A stretch of 64,000 nucleotides of DNA from Camillea tinctor (taxonomy: Eukaryota > Ascomycota > Sordariomycetes > Xylariales > Xylariaceae): contig MU394105.1 in the NCBI GenBank assembly GCA_022578605.1, positions 186,001 to 250,000 of the forward strand. The letters run 5' to 3'. Each line of letters starts with the position of its first letter. Position 1 is the stretch's first letter. Below the pieces are notes generated by a model that saw only the letters and a list, made by a program, of their open reading frames with translations, did not search any database and was not told the origin of the DNA. Both the position numbers and the translations under genes were made by a program. Positions 35,137-47,268 of the stretch are shown here, piece after piece.

Positions 35137-36306
35137 ATGTGGTGAGTAGAAGTGCGTTGGAGGGGATTGTTGTTGGTCGTTAGACGTTGTCATCAGGATA
35201 CCAACCGAGTTTACTGTTTTTGCTTTGGGAGGGAAGCCTGGATTTTTTCCATGTTGTTCATGATTCTTTGAGAAGAGGAGGGGCTGGCTTTATGGCGAAT
35301 TGAACTGAACTTGAGCATGCTTCTCACTGGATTGGAATTGTTGAGAGAAAATTATACACACCTTTTTTTTATTAGAGATTAGGATTTTTGTTTTTGTATT
35401 ATTGATAGATCGGAATACATCACAGAAGTCCTAATTTACACCCTGTCTATGATCCGCCTTATTATTATCCTTTTTCTTAATACTCAATAACTTTTATGAT
35501 TAGAGGTTTTGCTTTGAGTTAGATGGTGAAGTTTGGTTTTCCGGGACTTGCTTTTTAGCCTCTTTTTATGATAAGCTTTGGTGTTTCCCTCTGTTCCCTT
35601 ATATACACAATTACCGTCTAGCACGAAAGATTGAAGTGTTGTTGGTAACTTGCGACAACGTCAAAATAAGCTATCACTATAACCCTTACCTACGGTAGAT
35701 GTCGCCCAGGCCTTTGGGTTCGGTACGTTGTGTAGCCACACTTCTTCCTAATATGCAGTCAGCACTCTCGGCGTTTGATATACGGCAAGGGAGAGTCGAT
35801 TTCCACGACTACAAAGAAGGACGTGCCCTACGTTGGTAAGCCTTCCTACTTTAGGGAGTATGGCGGATATTTCTATCTTTTTTTCCCCCTTTCTTGACTT
35901 TGATGGTTGTATAATAGATGAAGAGTCTGCGAGCATCAAGGCGGAGGAAAAGAGAGGATCAGGTGTCCATTTTGAGTAGGTAAGTTTTGAAATACCGCTC
36001 TGGAGATTTGAATGATCTGGTATGGCTCACGGGACAGCTGGAGCGGTCGGCTCTGGGTATGGGGTGTCGGAGAATGTAACAACTAGGGCAGAGAGGATTT
36101 ATGAGGACGTTCATAAGATGTACCAGGTAGATTAGTGTCTAGATATGTCCATTTCGGACGATTATGTACACTGCGGAAGCTCCCATACCTAGGAATTTCC
36201 TTTATGTCTATGAAGAAATGTGAAAATGGCCTCTATATAGGTATATATTAATCCTGTAAATACCCCCCTTCTATGATGGAAGTCAGAGTTCATGCATTCG
36301 AATAAA
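35137..36306. other. Intergenic region between convergent genes
   Basis: About 1.2 kb with the GH72 3' UTR at the left and the 3' flank of the hydrolase gene at the right. AT-rich in the first half. No gene seen. Confidence 0.65.
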
Positions 36307-37629
36307 TCACTTCACGCCGTACATCTCTTTGACCCATACGTGCACCTTCTCCGCTACGGTCTCACTGTGATCTGTACACCTCGTGTTAGCTGCTGCTGGG
36401 GTTGGAATCAATGATAGGAAAAGGAAATTGTCCTTTAGGAACCCTTCGCCCGAAGAAAGAATGAACTTACTGATACAAAAGGCATGCGGAATCTTACTCT
36501 CATCAACGACGATCCGCGTCCGCTCCACATGCCTCTGGCGCTGGCGTATAAAGTCGTCACGGTAATGAGTCGCGACCCAGTGATCGTCCTTGCCGAAGAA
36601 AAAGTAGAACCGCGGCGCCGGCCCGTCCTCTCCCCCTCCTGTCCCTATTCCTTTCCCCTCAGCCGCACGCTTCTGCGCTTCGCGGTCCACACCCCAGAGC
36701 TCGTCATCCCACTGCGCCTCCCCGATGACCTGCATCTCGTCCATGCCCATATGTAGCGCCTGCCACACGCCGTCGCGGCTCTTGAGCCACCGCGCCGTGG
36801 TCTCGGCGGCCGGGGGCGGGAACCCGAGGGCTCGGCTCACGAACCAGCGCAGCGCGCTCTCGGGCCATAGGCTTAGAAACCCTTGCGCGACGAGGTGCGC
36901 GTGTGGCCCGACCACGGGAGTGCGACGCAGCAGGTCTAGTTTCCATCCGCTCGGTGACCGCGCGATGTGGTGGATCGTGGGGAAGAGCAGGACGGCGGCG
37001 TCGAGCCGTGGGGTAGGGGGAAGGGGATTAGAGGTAGAGCCGGAGCTTTGAGAGCCGGGCAATCGGAGTAGGGTGTTGTCTGGGTCTTTAAGGACTCGGT
37101 GGCAGAGCTCCAGCGCGATGTAGGACCCTACCGAGTGACCCATCAGGAGAACTTCATCGTAGGTGATCTGGGTCTGGCCCAGGTTCTGGTCCGGGGGTTT
37201 GCTACCCTCGGTCTCTGTCTCCGTCCCTGTCTCGGGTCCAATCCCGTTGCATAACCTCCTAAGCCCGTCCAGGCAGTGCTGGATCTGGTACTCGAGGTCG
37301 TGGGGCTTGCGGCGCGAGGTGAAAGGCTCGCGGTGCGCGCCGTCATTGAAGCCGGCTAGGTCCTGGCCATAGATGTGGAACCGCGTTGGCTCCGTTGAAG
37401 TCCTCTCGGATGAGATGGACGCAGAGGAGGAAGAAGGTGATGAGTTTAACAGATCTCTTAGTGTTGATAAGAAGGACTCATAGTAATCGATGAGCCCCGG
37501 GTTGCCCGGGATGAAATAGATGAGGACCTCACGGGGTTTCTCGACCTGCGACTGCGGACTTCCATCCCCCTCTAGAGGCCGCGGAGGGTAGAACAGGTAG
37601 TGATGGTGGTGGTGAGTGGAAGTCCCCAT
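36307..37629 (-). CDS. Lipid-droplet-associated hydrolase family protein (LDAH type)
   Basis: Alpha/beta hydrolase, probably lipid-droplet associated (LDAH/C2orf43 family, by family knowledge). Two exons, 37629-36471 and 36371-36307, give 407 aa. The 99-nt intron (GTAAGT donor, TACAG acceptor) contains no stop and is a multiple of three, so read unspliced the gene would be 440 aa. Splicing joins HAFCI to NHSETVAEKVHVWVKEMYG, which restores the conserved C-terminal helix. Motifs: EVLIYFIPGNPGLIDYYESFL (oxyanion region, GNPG), nucleophile S166 in MGHSVGSY, acid region FFFGKDDHWV and the catalytic His in IPHAFC. A low-complexity insert (ETGTETETE) lies near residue 145. No signal peptide. It diverges from the acyltransferase gene at 39438. 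Confidence 0.88.
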   Translation of the reverse strand: MGTSTHHHHHYLFYPPRPLEGDGSPQSQVEKPREVLIYFIPGNPGLIDYYESFLSTLRDLLNSSPSSSSASISSERTSTEPTRFHIYGQDLAGFNDGAHREPFTSRRKPHDLEYQIQHCLDGLRRLCNGIGPETGTETETEGSKPPDQNLGQTQITYDEVLLMGHSVGSYIALELCHRVLKDPDNTLLRLPGSQSSGSTSNPLPPTPRLDAAVLLFPTIHHIARSPSGWKLDLLRRTPVVGPHAHLVAQGFLSLWPESALRWFVSRALGFPPPAAETTARWLKSRDGVWQALHMGMDEMQVIGEAQWDDELWGVDREAQKRAAEGKGIGTGGGEDGPAPRFYFFFGKDDHWVATHYRDDFIRQRQRHVERTRIVVDESKIPHAFCISKFILSSGEGFLKDNFLFLSLIPTPAAANTRCTDHSETVAEKVHVWVKEMYGVK

Positions 37630-39437
37630 GGTTTTGTTTATTTACAACTAGTTTACAACTAGATATATTATGAAGTGGTATTGTGCTAGTAAGACGGCAG
37701 CATTTCTTGGGGCTTCAATGGCATTAGGTTAACTTGGGATTATGAAATTAGTTTACTGGGTACGTACTTGAGGGCAAAGTACATAGTATCCCATTGAGTT
37801 GGTGTAGGTTAGTAAGTGGTATTACCTACTTTTATCTGCTTCCTTTTATTTATATACGCACCCTGTTTCAAGGTTCAGGAGTTCGGACTTAGATCGTATA
37901 CGGAGTAGAACCTTGCTCTACAGCCACATTACCGTTATGTGGCTTGACTACTTATCTGTGGCTTACGATCACATTATTACCTGTACCTCGGTAGGAGGTA
38001 GGCACATTACACACCTCCAAGGCTATGACTTACATAGGCAAGCACGGGCTGACGGGCTACACTAGGTAACACTACCTAACTTAGGTAACCTACTAGTTAT
38101 AGGTCTAGTTATAAGTTAGTGAACAAGAACTGCGGGGCTTACCTTCACAAGCCCACAAATCAACATCACCTTGTTGGCTTTCCTCCATTCCTACCCCCCA
38201 GTTCACACACCCCCCTACCTACTTCCCCCCACCCTTTTCTCTCCCGGACCCATCTTCATTCCCAATTCTTTTTTTCTCTTGTCGCTTGGACCATCACATG
38301 CACAACCATCATCTGGACAGCTTGTGAAAAAAAAAAAAGCCTTGCAGAGAGATTCAGACAACAACACCAAGGATAATACTTTATTGCTTTACCTTACATT
38401 ACCTTAGCTTGCTTACTATTTTATTATGTACCGAGGCCTAGGTAAGTAGTTTTGTTACTTGCCTTATCGTCTATTTGCCTAAACCTCAACCAAACCCTCA
38501 ACCTCAAAGACCCAAATAATCCCCATTGGTTTTCTGCTTATGGTTCCTGTCCATCCCATTCGACAGGAATCATCAGCACCGACCGACGGGACCCGGGCAC
38601 ATGTATCACTCCGAACACTTTGATCTAAGGTTATACCTGTCAACACTCGAGATATCCCTACCCAAGTTCCCCGTGCCTTGACGATACCTTCACCACTTGC
38701 ATGTTCCCCCAATAATACCACCCAACACATGTAGAAATATACCCACGTGTACATTCAACTGCCTCCCTCTCCACAGGTCATCCGCCTTGCTTGTTCCTCT
38801 TTTTTCTTTCTACACTTTTCTAATCTGTCTGCCTATTGACTTGTTGACACACATTCCCATTCTTGTTGTGCCCCATCCTGTCTTATTCTGTCCCATCCCA
38901 TCCCACCCCATCCCATTTCACTCCCCCATCTTACCTCACCTTACTTTAGCTTATTATTTCTTTTTATTTTAATTTGGGTACTTCACTTACAGAAAGTAAA
39001 TAAAAGAAGGTCAACAAAAACGATACGAAAATGTGTCGACTTTAGCGTACCGTACCATATAACCGTATGTTCAAGATTATCTCATAACTCCCGTACTCCA
39101 TAACCTACGCTACATATCTCGATCATGATATCCACCAAGACTTCTTCCTTGACCCTGGTTGTCTGGCCCCGTCCTCTGTCTGCGAACACGTGCCTATGTA
39201 TGTTAGTGACCAGTTGTACATGGCTAATCTTAGACCTACGTCGTTAGAACATTTATTAGCTCCATCTATTTCGTAACTCCTTGCCATATTGTTCCCTCCA
39301 CCAACTTTTTTTTTTCTTTGCCTTCATATACCTTCTCCATCCCGCCGTCGATATCCGTCTGTGTCGAAGAAACGTGCTATCTGCCTACCGAACACCCCGC
39401 CGTCCTTCCCCGAAAGGCTGCTGTTCATCCCGACAAG
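37630..39437. promoter_or_regulatory. Divergent upstream region of two lipid genes
   Basis: 1.8 kb between the LDAH-type gene (minus) and the acyltransferase gene (plus). AT-rich with ACCTA/TAGGT words on the left, then strongly pyrimidine-rich (38160-38300, 38760-38960), as in fungal core promoters and leaders. Several 60-90 codon ORFs show no motif. No separate gene is supported. Confidence 0.55.
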
Positions 39438-40926
39438 ATGACTGCCTTCGAAATACGGCACCGTCCTCCTACCGTCTCCGATAGTTCCAAACTAAACTCT
39501 AAAGTCGAAGTCACCGAATGTACTCCGGACCCGACTCCGGCCCCAAATCCGAAATCGAAACTCGACATCCCTCATCCCGCCGGAAAAGCCAAGTATGGTC
39601 GGTTTAGGGCGCTGATACGGGCCATCACCTGTGCAATATACTTCATAAGTGGATGCGTAACGTATGCTTTCCATGCTTCAATATCTAGTGGCCCAGACGG
39701 GAGCACCAAAACAAAGCGCAAGAGGCTGATATCCCCATAGCGTACATCTTACCCAGTTCCTCGGTGCCCCGTTATACTACCTCAACCGCGAATTCTACTA
39801 TGCATACATGGCCTTGACCAAGGCCTCGTTCGGCCTCTTGATGACTACCATGACTCAGTGGTGGGCCCCTACGCTTATCAGGGTCAGCGGCGACGACTCG
39901 GTAGCAGGGCAGCTTAGTTTGACGCCGGATGGTAGGATCCAATGTAGCTTTCCCGAGCGCATGGTCATGATTGCGAATCACCAAGTGAGTGCTGCTTGAC
40001 TTCTTCCCCCCGCTTTACACGCTCTATGCCTTGCTAATACCTGTCGTCACGCAAAGATTTACACCGACTGGTTGTATCTGTGGTGGGTTGGGTACACGAA
40101 TAACCCCCACATGCACGGACACATCTACATCATCTTGAAGGAGTCGCTGAAATGGATCCCCATCATCGGCCCCGGCTGCATGTTTCTGGGCTTCATCTTC
40201 ATGTCGCGCAAGATGGCCGTCGATCAGCCGCGCTTGGCGCACCGCTTGGGTAAGCTCAAGACACGCCACACCGAGCCAGACGGGAAAAGCTACATGAACC
40301 CCATGTGGTTGCTTCTGTTCCCTGAAGGCACGAACCTCTCGGGTAACGGGAGAGTCAAGTCGGCGAAGTGGGCCGAAAAAATGGGCATAAAGGATACAGA
40401 GCATCTGATGCTACCCCGAAGCACAGGCATGTTCTTCTGTCTCAACGAGTTAAAGGGGTCCGTGGAATATGTTTACGACTGCACTGTTGCGTACGAAGGC
40501 GTCCCGTAAGTGTTACCATAATAATCTCTTACTTCGGAACAAAAAAAAAACTAACCCCTTAATAGGAGGGGAGGCTACGGCGAGGACTATTTCACGCTGT
40601 CTAGCACCTATTTCCAGGGCCGACCCCCTAAGTCTGTGAACTTCTACTGGAGGCGCTTTGCGCTCGCGGACATGCCTCTTGACAATGCTGAAGAGTTTGA
40701 CAAGTGGCTCCGAGAGAGGTGGTATGAAAAGGACGCCCTGCTTGAGCAGTACATCTCTACCGGCCGGTTCCCGGAAAACGGAGCCGGGATCAAGGGTCAC
40801 ATCGAGACCGAAGTTCGGACTCAGTACTGGTGGGAGTTTGTCAAGATTTTTGTCATGCTCGGATCGTTCGGGCTATCCTTTAATGTCTTGTTGAAGGGAC
40901 TACGGCACTTCGTACGAGGCGCCTAA
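39438..40926 (+). CDS. PlsC-type lysophospholipid acyltransferase (LCLAT1/Cst26-like)
   Basis: Membrane acyl-CoA:lysophospholipid acyltransferase. Exons 39438-39661, 39741-39984, 40057-40505 and 40566-40926 give 425 aa. ATG 39438 (ACAAGATGACT) is used; the frame is open further upstream only through a TTG. A hydrophobic span lies at about 60-76 (ALIRAITCAIYFISGCV). The acyltransferase core has the HX4D motif (MIANHQIYTDW, H155 and D160, formed across the exon 2/3 junction), the GCMFLGFIFMSR block, and FPEGTN at 244-249. A C-terminal region continues through YEKDALLEQY to a last hydrophobic span (IFVMLGSFGLSFNVLL). The layout matches LCLAT1-type enzymes and yeast Cst26/Psi1, which remodel phosphatidylinositol (family knowledge). 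The exact lipid substrate is unknown. Confidence 0.92.
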
Positions 40927-41917
40927 TTAGTCTCAGGGATCTCATGGTAAAAAACAAAAAAAGGTGTTTGGTTCTTTTTGGTAAGGGCTTCTGGAGGGGA
41001 TGGGGGGAAATGTTGGTTTATGAAAGGAACAGCAATCGGACCAGTCGAGACTGGAACGGGGGGTTGGTCACTACTAGAGCGAGTCTGGTGTCAGTTTTTG
41101 GTTCAAGAAACGCATGGATGATACCATGAAGAAGTGTGCATCTATAACGGGGCCTGGGATTTTCGCATGAAAGTACAAGGCTTTTCTTTTTTTTCTTGCC
41201 TTTTTTTCTTCTTATATACCTAGGTATCTAAGGTACCTTACGAAGTTGGCGGAGGGTTTCTGTGTATGTCGAATTTGATCATTCGCATCTTCCTCACCTC
41301 ATCTCTCCTCTCCTCACAACACAACACAACACAACAGCGACTATTGAAGAAGGAAAACATAAAAAAAAATATAATATTTGATGTAGTGATTGGTTAATAA
41401 TGATTATGTTATGAAGAGGGATGGGATGGGTTAAGCGGGGAGGGGCTGGGGTTTTTACACCTTATGCTATACTACTACTACTGTTGTTGCTATTACTACT
41501 TAACTGCCGGACTATTGTATGGAGTCAAATCGGATATTATATGATGGGATTCCTCCGTTTTTGAGGGAGACTTTAGAAATGGGATAGCTCCGCAGCGAAT
41601 CTTACTCACTACATGTCTTATGTGGAAATCACTGATGGTGCTGCTAATATGCATGCAATTATGCATGTGTGCGTGTGCGTGTGAGTATATGTATATTTCC
41701 TTTTTTATATATGTCTACCTAAGTTGGTATCTCTACATTACAGCAAGCTACCCAACATAACATATCGTTTTATGTACTTGATAGGTAGGGGATTGGTATT
41801 TTTGATCACCTTGCAACCTCTTCTTTTCTCTCTCTCTCGCTCTCTCTCTCTATTTACTTTCCTTTTCATTTTTTTTTCCCTTTCTGTGCCTTTTCTCTTA
41901 TCTTGTCTGCTTCACCC
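40927..41917. other. Intergenic region between convergent genes
   Basis: About 990 bp holding two 3' flanks. Contains (ACAAC)-type and CT microsatellites (about 41315-41336, 41826-41852) and a CCTAGG motif at about 41218. No gene seen. Confidence 0.65.
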
Positions 41918-43222
41918 TCATGAAAGCTCGACCTCGCGCCTCGTCTTGGCGCTCTCGATAGCAGCCTCGAGGATGCGCAGCACGTCGCGGGCCTGCTCCG
42001 CGGGGACCGGCACGTCGGCCTCCTCGCCCGTCAGGGCCTTGGCGAAGAGCTCGTAGATCTTGGCGTACGTGGGAGGGGGCTCCACGTTCGGCAGCGCCTC
42101 CTCGATGAACGACGGCGCCGCCGGATTGGAGGCCGGATCCACGGTAGTCAGCCGCCCGGCCCACTCGGGCCCCTCCCGCCCAAACGCCGCGTCCGAAGTC
42201 GACATCCCCCCCTTCAGCTGCGGCTCCTGCGTATCCAGCCCCTCCTTCCGGTAGCTGCCCTTCGTCCCGCGCACCCAGAACCGCGGCTGCCGCGCCTCCG
42301 CGCTCAGGATCCCAATGCGCACCAGCGCCACCAAGCCCCCCGGGTAGAACAGCTGCAGGCTCACGCTGTCGGGCTCCAGGTCCGCCGGCGCCCCCGGCTC
42401 GTACAGCGCCACCCCGTCGCGCTGGCTGACCAGCTTCGCGAACACCCCCCGCGGCAGGCCGAACAGCGCGTACACCTGGTCCACGAGGTGCGAGCCCAGG
42501 TCGTACAGCGCGGACCCGCCCTGCGCTATGCCCAGCCCGCCCTTCCACCCCTCCGGCTTCGCCGCCCGGTACCGGTCGAAGTGCGTCTCGAACTCGAGCA
42601 CGCGGTCGCCGAGCCGGCGCGACGCGAGCAGGGCCCTCACCGTGGCGAAGTCCGCGTCCCACCGCCGGTTCTGGTACACGCAGAGCCGCAGCCCCTTGGA
42701 CCGCGCGAGCGACGCGAGCGTCGAGGCTTCGGCCGCGGAAGGCACGAAGGGCTTCTCGACGAAGACGTGCTTGCCGGCTTCGAGGGCGGCGGTGGCGAGG
42801 GGGAAGTGCGTGGGCGGTGGGGTGGTGATGACTACGACGTCGAGGGCAGGGTCGGCGAGGAAAGGGGGGAGGGTGGTGTGGTGGGTGAGGGAGGGGTGGT
42901 CGAGGGGCGCGGAGGAGGAGGGGGTGGGGTTGCGCTGGAGGATGGAGTGGAGTTTGAGGGAGGGGGTTATGGAGATGAAGGGGATGTGGAAGACGGTTGC
43001 GGAGAGGCTGTGAAGGGAAATTAGTTTTTTATTTATTTATTTATCTTTTAATAGGGGTTTTATGTTGGAGGTGTAAATAGGTGAGAATATATGAGATGGG
43101 GTGGTGAAAAGGGGTAAGGAGGAGGAGGAGGAGAAGAAAAAAAAAGGGGGAGGATTATGAATAAGAACTCACCCATAGCCAATAATACCGACGTTAAACG
43201 TCTTCTTAGCTGTGCTTGCCAT
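41918..43222 (-). CDS. Gfo/Idh/MocA family NAD(P)-dependent oxidoreductase
   Basis: Two exons, 43222-43173 and 43007-41918 (donor GTGAGT, acceptor CAG, 166-nt-wide gap), give 379 aa, the usual length for the family. The first exon encodes only MASTAKKTFNVGIIGYG, and the second completes the Rossmann fingerprint as GIIGYGLSATVFHIPF. Further signs: LDVVVITTPPPTHF (cofactor-binding turn), AALEAGKHVFVEKPF with the typical EKP motif, and GGSALYDLGSHLVDQVYALFG in the C-terminal alpha/beta domain, with the conserved D and H. Substrate cannot be told; the family reduces sugars, inositols or dehydrodiols. GC content and C/G-ending codons are much higher than in the neighbours, which causes several long shadow ORFs on the other strand. 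Confidence 0.93.
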
Positions 43223-44311
43223 GTTTTCTAGTTTTAAAGAGTTAATGTTATAAAGAAAACTAAGATGAAGAATAGTATCCAAGTTACCTAAATATCGATT
43301 TCAAAAAACCTGCGACCCCCAAGTCTTATAGAAATGCTATTTCTCCAAAAGTGGCGTGTAGAAGCGATTTCGGTGTTATTCCCCTCTCCCCTCTCGTGAG
43401 ATATCTTATGACGATATTGGCGGGGGAGGAAACGCTAAAAGGTTTGGCGGGGTTGCTGCTAACTGCATGATCTCTAGTACCAGTGATCTGTACTCCGTAG
43501 GTGTGGTAGCACGTATTTCGTATTAATCCTACCTAAAGTGTTCTTATAGGGTAATACTTTTCCGATGCCCGTATCCATATACGATGCATTATACAGCTGA
43601 AGTTACTTACTAAACTCTATCTGTTCAAGCGTATTGACTTTGACTCTTTTTTTTTTCATCTTATGTATATAGGTTATCTTGGTTTCCTACATTACCATCT
43701 GGTGGAGCCAAGAATATGCATAAGCAGGTTACATATTTTGTATGCATTGGTGTGTATGAATAGTAGTATAACCTACCGGGTTACCTAAGTATAAGCGGAG
43801 AATAGGTGGTTTGGTAATCAACCAAGAGAGGATTGGCTGAAGAACCTGCAAGTGTTCCTAATCTACCTACATGGTCCCCCGCCTTACCCTGATACATAAG
43901 TGGGGAACATGGATGATGCATCTACTTCTTTTCTTTTTTTTTCTTTTTTTTTTACCCCACTAACCTCCGAAGCCCGGTCATCTTTTTTTTATTATTCTTT
44001 TTCTTCAATGCACTTTCATCGTCATCATCAGCATCACTTTGTTTGAGCTGCTTTCTCTTCCTTTTGATTTCCTCTCGAATTGTCCGGTTGTCCGGTATTT
44101 ACTTCCCTTTATATACTTAATTTGAATCATGGGCTGAATGCGACAAAAGTACCTGAGTTTGAATAATTGTTCCAGTATATAATCGGTGTATATATGTATA
44201 TATATATATGCTCGCCATGCGAACTATCGCGACCATTCATCGTAACATTCCACCGTTTACAATCTCCCGAGTGATCGAGTGAGTAATTAAGTATTTTTTT
44301 TTCTCTTGGAT
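43223..44311. promoter_or_regulatory. Divergent upstream region (oxidoreductase / NAD kinase)
   Basis: 1.09 kb between two divergent starts, so it must hold both promoters. Contains T-rich tracts (about 43930-43955, 43985-44005), a short TA repeat at about 44196-44210 and no supported ORF. Confidence 0.6.
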
Positions 44312-45829
44312 ATGTTCCGGTTAGGTGGTATATCTCGTTGTCATGGGACTCCGCATCCACTACTACCGCTATTGTCACGATCACGATCACGATGCTCCGG
44401 GATAAAACCCATCCCTATATCAATCTCCATACCCATATCTATACCCACCCACACTCAGCCCACTCGATCGTTTCGGACCACAGTCTGCCGGCAACAGATC
44501 CTTGATGCCTCCACTCTTCCGGATCGCATCCTCCCGAAGTACAAGCAAACCCGGACGTCTTCGCTCCTATCGCTTCAATGGCCGGAGCCTCCGCGCAATG
44601 TCTTGATCATCCCCAAGCTTCTTGCGCCTCACGTCACCCTTTCCGCCGTCGCTTTCGCCAAGCACATCCACAGCGAGTATCCCAACCTCAACATCATATT
44701 CGAGCGTCGGGTAGCCTCCGAAATTCACGAATCGCTGCCTTTCCCTATCTACACCTCTGATCCGAATTACTTCCCCAGCAAGATTGATCTCGTGACCACT
44801 CTGGGCGGAGATGGCACCATCCTGCGTGCTGCGAGTCTCTTCAGCCTCCATGAGTCTGTGCCTCCTATCTTGTCTTTCAGCATGGGGACGCTAGGGTTCT
44901 TGGGAGAGTGGAAATTCGACGAGTACAAGCGAGCATGGCGGGAGGTGTTCATGAGCGGGAGTCGTGTCACCATCTCGGACCTGCAAGAGCATCCTCATGC
45001 GAAGACCCCAGCAGACGATCATCCCGGCGATGAGGAGGTCGATGTCCCCCACCACGGCTGGGAGAGTGTTCGCGGCAAGAGTATGGGTCCCAACCGATCG
45101 AGCAAGATTCTCCTGCGCAACCGCCTCAAGGTCGGCATCTACGACACCTCGGGTGTCAATATCAACGAGCAGCTCATGCCCACCTCGACCGACGAGCCGC
45201 ACGAGGACCTCCCCGCCCTTCCGCCCTCCCTCAAGAACCATTCCAAGTCCACCGACCCTCTCTTCCCCGCCTTCCACGCCATCAACGAGCTCGTCATCCA
45301 CCGCGGCTCCAACCCCCACCTCGCCATCATCGACGTGTATGTGAACGACCACTTCCTGACCGAGGCCGTCGCCGACGGCATCCTCGTCAGCACCCCCACC
45401 GGCTCCACCGCCTATTCCCTGTCTGCCGGAGGCAGCATCATGCACCCCCTCGTCAAGACCCTCCTCATCACCCCCATCTGCGCCCGCAGCCTCAGCTTCC
45501 GCCCCCTCGGCCTCCCCCTCTCCACCCGCGTCACCCTGCGCCTCAGCGACAAGAACCGCGGCCGCGAGCTCGACGTCAGCATCGACGGCAAGCGCCGCGC
45601 CGGCGTCACCGTCGGCATGGAGATACGCATCGAGGGCGAGGCCGTCGGGCGCGCCAGGAGTGCTGGGGGGTTTGGGAGTGGGAGTTGGACCGGTGGTGTG
45701 CCCTGCGTTATAAGGTCTCCTGGCAGGGGTGACGGGAATAGGGACGGCATCGCGCAAGATGACGATGGATGGGTTGGGGGGTTGATCGGCTTGCTGAAGT
45801 TTAATTATCCGTTTGGGGAGGGCCAGTGA
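44312..45829 (+). CDS. ATP-NAD/NADH kinase, probably mitochondrial (Pos5-like)
   Basis: Phosphorylates NAD(H) to NADP(H). Intronless, 505 aa from ATG 44312. Residues 1-70 are rich in Arg, Ser and Pro with few acids (SRSRSRCSG, RSFRTTVCRQ) and look like a mitochondrial targeting leader. The kinase domain shows NVLIIPKL, the nucleotide motif GGDGTILRAASLF at 165-177, ILSFSMGTLGFLGEW, and the NAD-binding loop TPTGSTAYSLSAGGSIMHP near 360-380, followed by ITPICARSLSFRPLGLP. Between them is a longer acidic insert (DDHPGDEEVDVPHHGWE) and the NINEQLMPTSTDEPHEDLPALP loop, as in fungal NADH kinases. A mitochondrial Pos5-type role is inferred from the leader only. A 288-codon antisense ORF is a GC shadow. 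Confidence 0.93.
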   Translation: MFRLGGISRCHGTPHPLLPLLSRSRSRCSGIKPIPISISIPISIPTHTQPTRSFRTTVCRQQILDASTLPDRILPKYKQTRTSSLLSLQWPEPPRNVLIIPKLLAPHVTLSAVAFAKHIHSEYPNLNIIFERRVASEIHESLPFPIYTSDPNYFPSKIDLVTTLGGDGTILRAASLFSLHESVPPILSFSMGTLGFLGEWKFDEYKRAWREVFMSGSRVTISDLQEHPHAKTPADDHPGDEEVDVPHHGWESVRGKSMGPNRSSKILLRNRLKVGIYDTSGVNINEQLMPTSTDEPHEDLPALPPSLKNHSKSTDPLFPAFHAINELVIHRGSNPHLAIIDVYVNDHFLTEAVADGILVSTPTGSTAYSLSAGGSIMHPLVKTLLITPICARSLSFRPLGLPLSTRVTLRLSDKNRGRELDVSIDGKRRAGVTVGMEIRIEGEAVGRARSAGGFGSGSWTGGVPCVIRSPGRGDGNRDGIAQDDDGWVGGLIGLLKFNYPFGEGQ

Positions 45830-47268
45830 GATGAGGAAATCTACCTGGTGACTTAGAAGTAGGGCAGGTTATATGGAAGGGAAGAGGGTGCGGTGGATTG
45901 TAGGATATTTGTAACAAAAGTGAATGCAAAATTCATATTAGGAACGAAAACATTCAAATTCCAAGCGATTACTCTACCTTTTCTCTCCCCCCCCCCCTTT
46001 GTTTTCTTCTTAATTTGGGTCTTTTCTCATTGTAAGGAAAAAAAAAGGGAGGACATGCAATCACATAATCTCGAAAACCCCTTTACCCCTTCACCCCTTT
46101 ACCTCCCTACCTCCCTACTCTCTCCTCTTACTTTCCACACCTAAATCTCACGATAATAATAAACCACAGTAACCAAAGTGACGAAGGGAAAAGGTATGAC
46201 AGAGAGATAGCTAGAATCGCTGGCTAATCAGACTTGAATTCTTTCTGCTAAAGGTGTAGGTTACCCTAATTCAATTACCTAATCTAGGTAAGTTATCAAA
46301 CCAGGCTCCTCACACACGCTCCCTTCCCTCTTTCCCCTTTCCCCCTTGATTTTTTTCTCGCAGCACCTCTTTTCCTCTTCTTTCTTTTCCGCGGTTTTTG
46401 TCGCTACATTTCTTCTTTGCCCCTCTTCTCGCTATATTTTTCTTTTAATTAAAAAAAAAAAAAATACTAGAGACCAGGTCCTTTTCTTTCTCAAATACCT
46501 CGCGTCTGGTTTTTTTATTCCTTGCTACCTAAAGTGGATAGGTTTGGCTGTCTAAGGTAGCCCCATGTATGTCAATGCAAAAACAGAAAAAAGGGGGAGA
46601 GGGGGGGAGTAAAGAAGTAACAGAGAATGGGGGTAGACTGAAGAATTCTGCTGAATGCAATCATTACCTCTTCCTCCTCATCCACGCTCCCCTTTCTCTG
46701 ATTACACAAAAAAGTTTCTCTCGTCCATTTTTGTTCCTCACTGCAACATAATAAACTCCCCCTTCCTCATATTTCCTTCTCTCTCTGTCTTTTTCGTTGA
46801 TTCTCTGTCCTAGAAAAAAAAGCAGAATGGTTGGTTGATTTACCAAATGCAGATCATTTATCTAATTTCTCTATGCGAGAGCTGTAGAGAGAATGCAAAA
46901 GAGAAAAAGGGAAAAGGTGAAAAGAAAAGAAGAAAAGAAAATCAAAGCACGTAAAATCAACTCCAACGTCTTGCTTCCCTAAAAGTCGGCCCACTGGCTC
47001 ATCTTCATCATCGTTTTGTATTAGTCTCCTCATTCTCCCCAAGTCAGCCGATAAGGAGCACTAGCAGATGCCAGCTGGTAGTGCCCCCCTCGAGAAGGGA
47101 TTTTATTATTATCGGGGTTTAGAAGTTGAGGCTTCTTAGGAGCAGGAGCTGGGCACCTCTTGCGCTTGTGTTCTTTATCATTTCCCCCCTGATCAATATA
47201 GGTAGTTAGGACAGTTCGGCTCGTGCATGGCAATGTTCGCGAATTTTCTGGGACGTTGCACCGCTCCG
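45830..47268. other. Intergenic region between convergent genes
   Basis: 1.4 kb with the 3' flanks of the NAD kinase and the E2 gene. Homopolymer C (about 45990) and A/T tracts, and pyrimidine-rich strands. ORFs are below 91 codons and featureless. Confidence 0.65.

Noticed and set aside
42488..43024. 178- and 161-codon plus-strand ORFs over the oxidoreductase
   Set aside because: High-GC shadows. The minus strand carries all the family motifs.
44891..45757. 288-codon minus-strand ORF in the NAD kinase gene
   Set aside because: Low-complexity Gly/Ala/Val/Asp/Glu translation, antisense to conserved kinase motifs.
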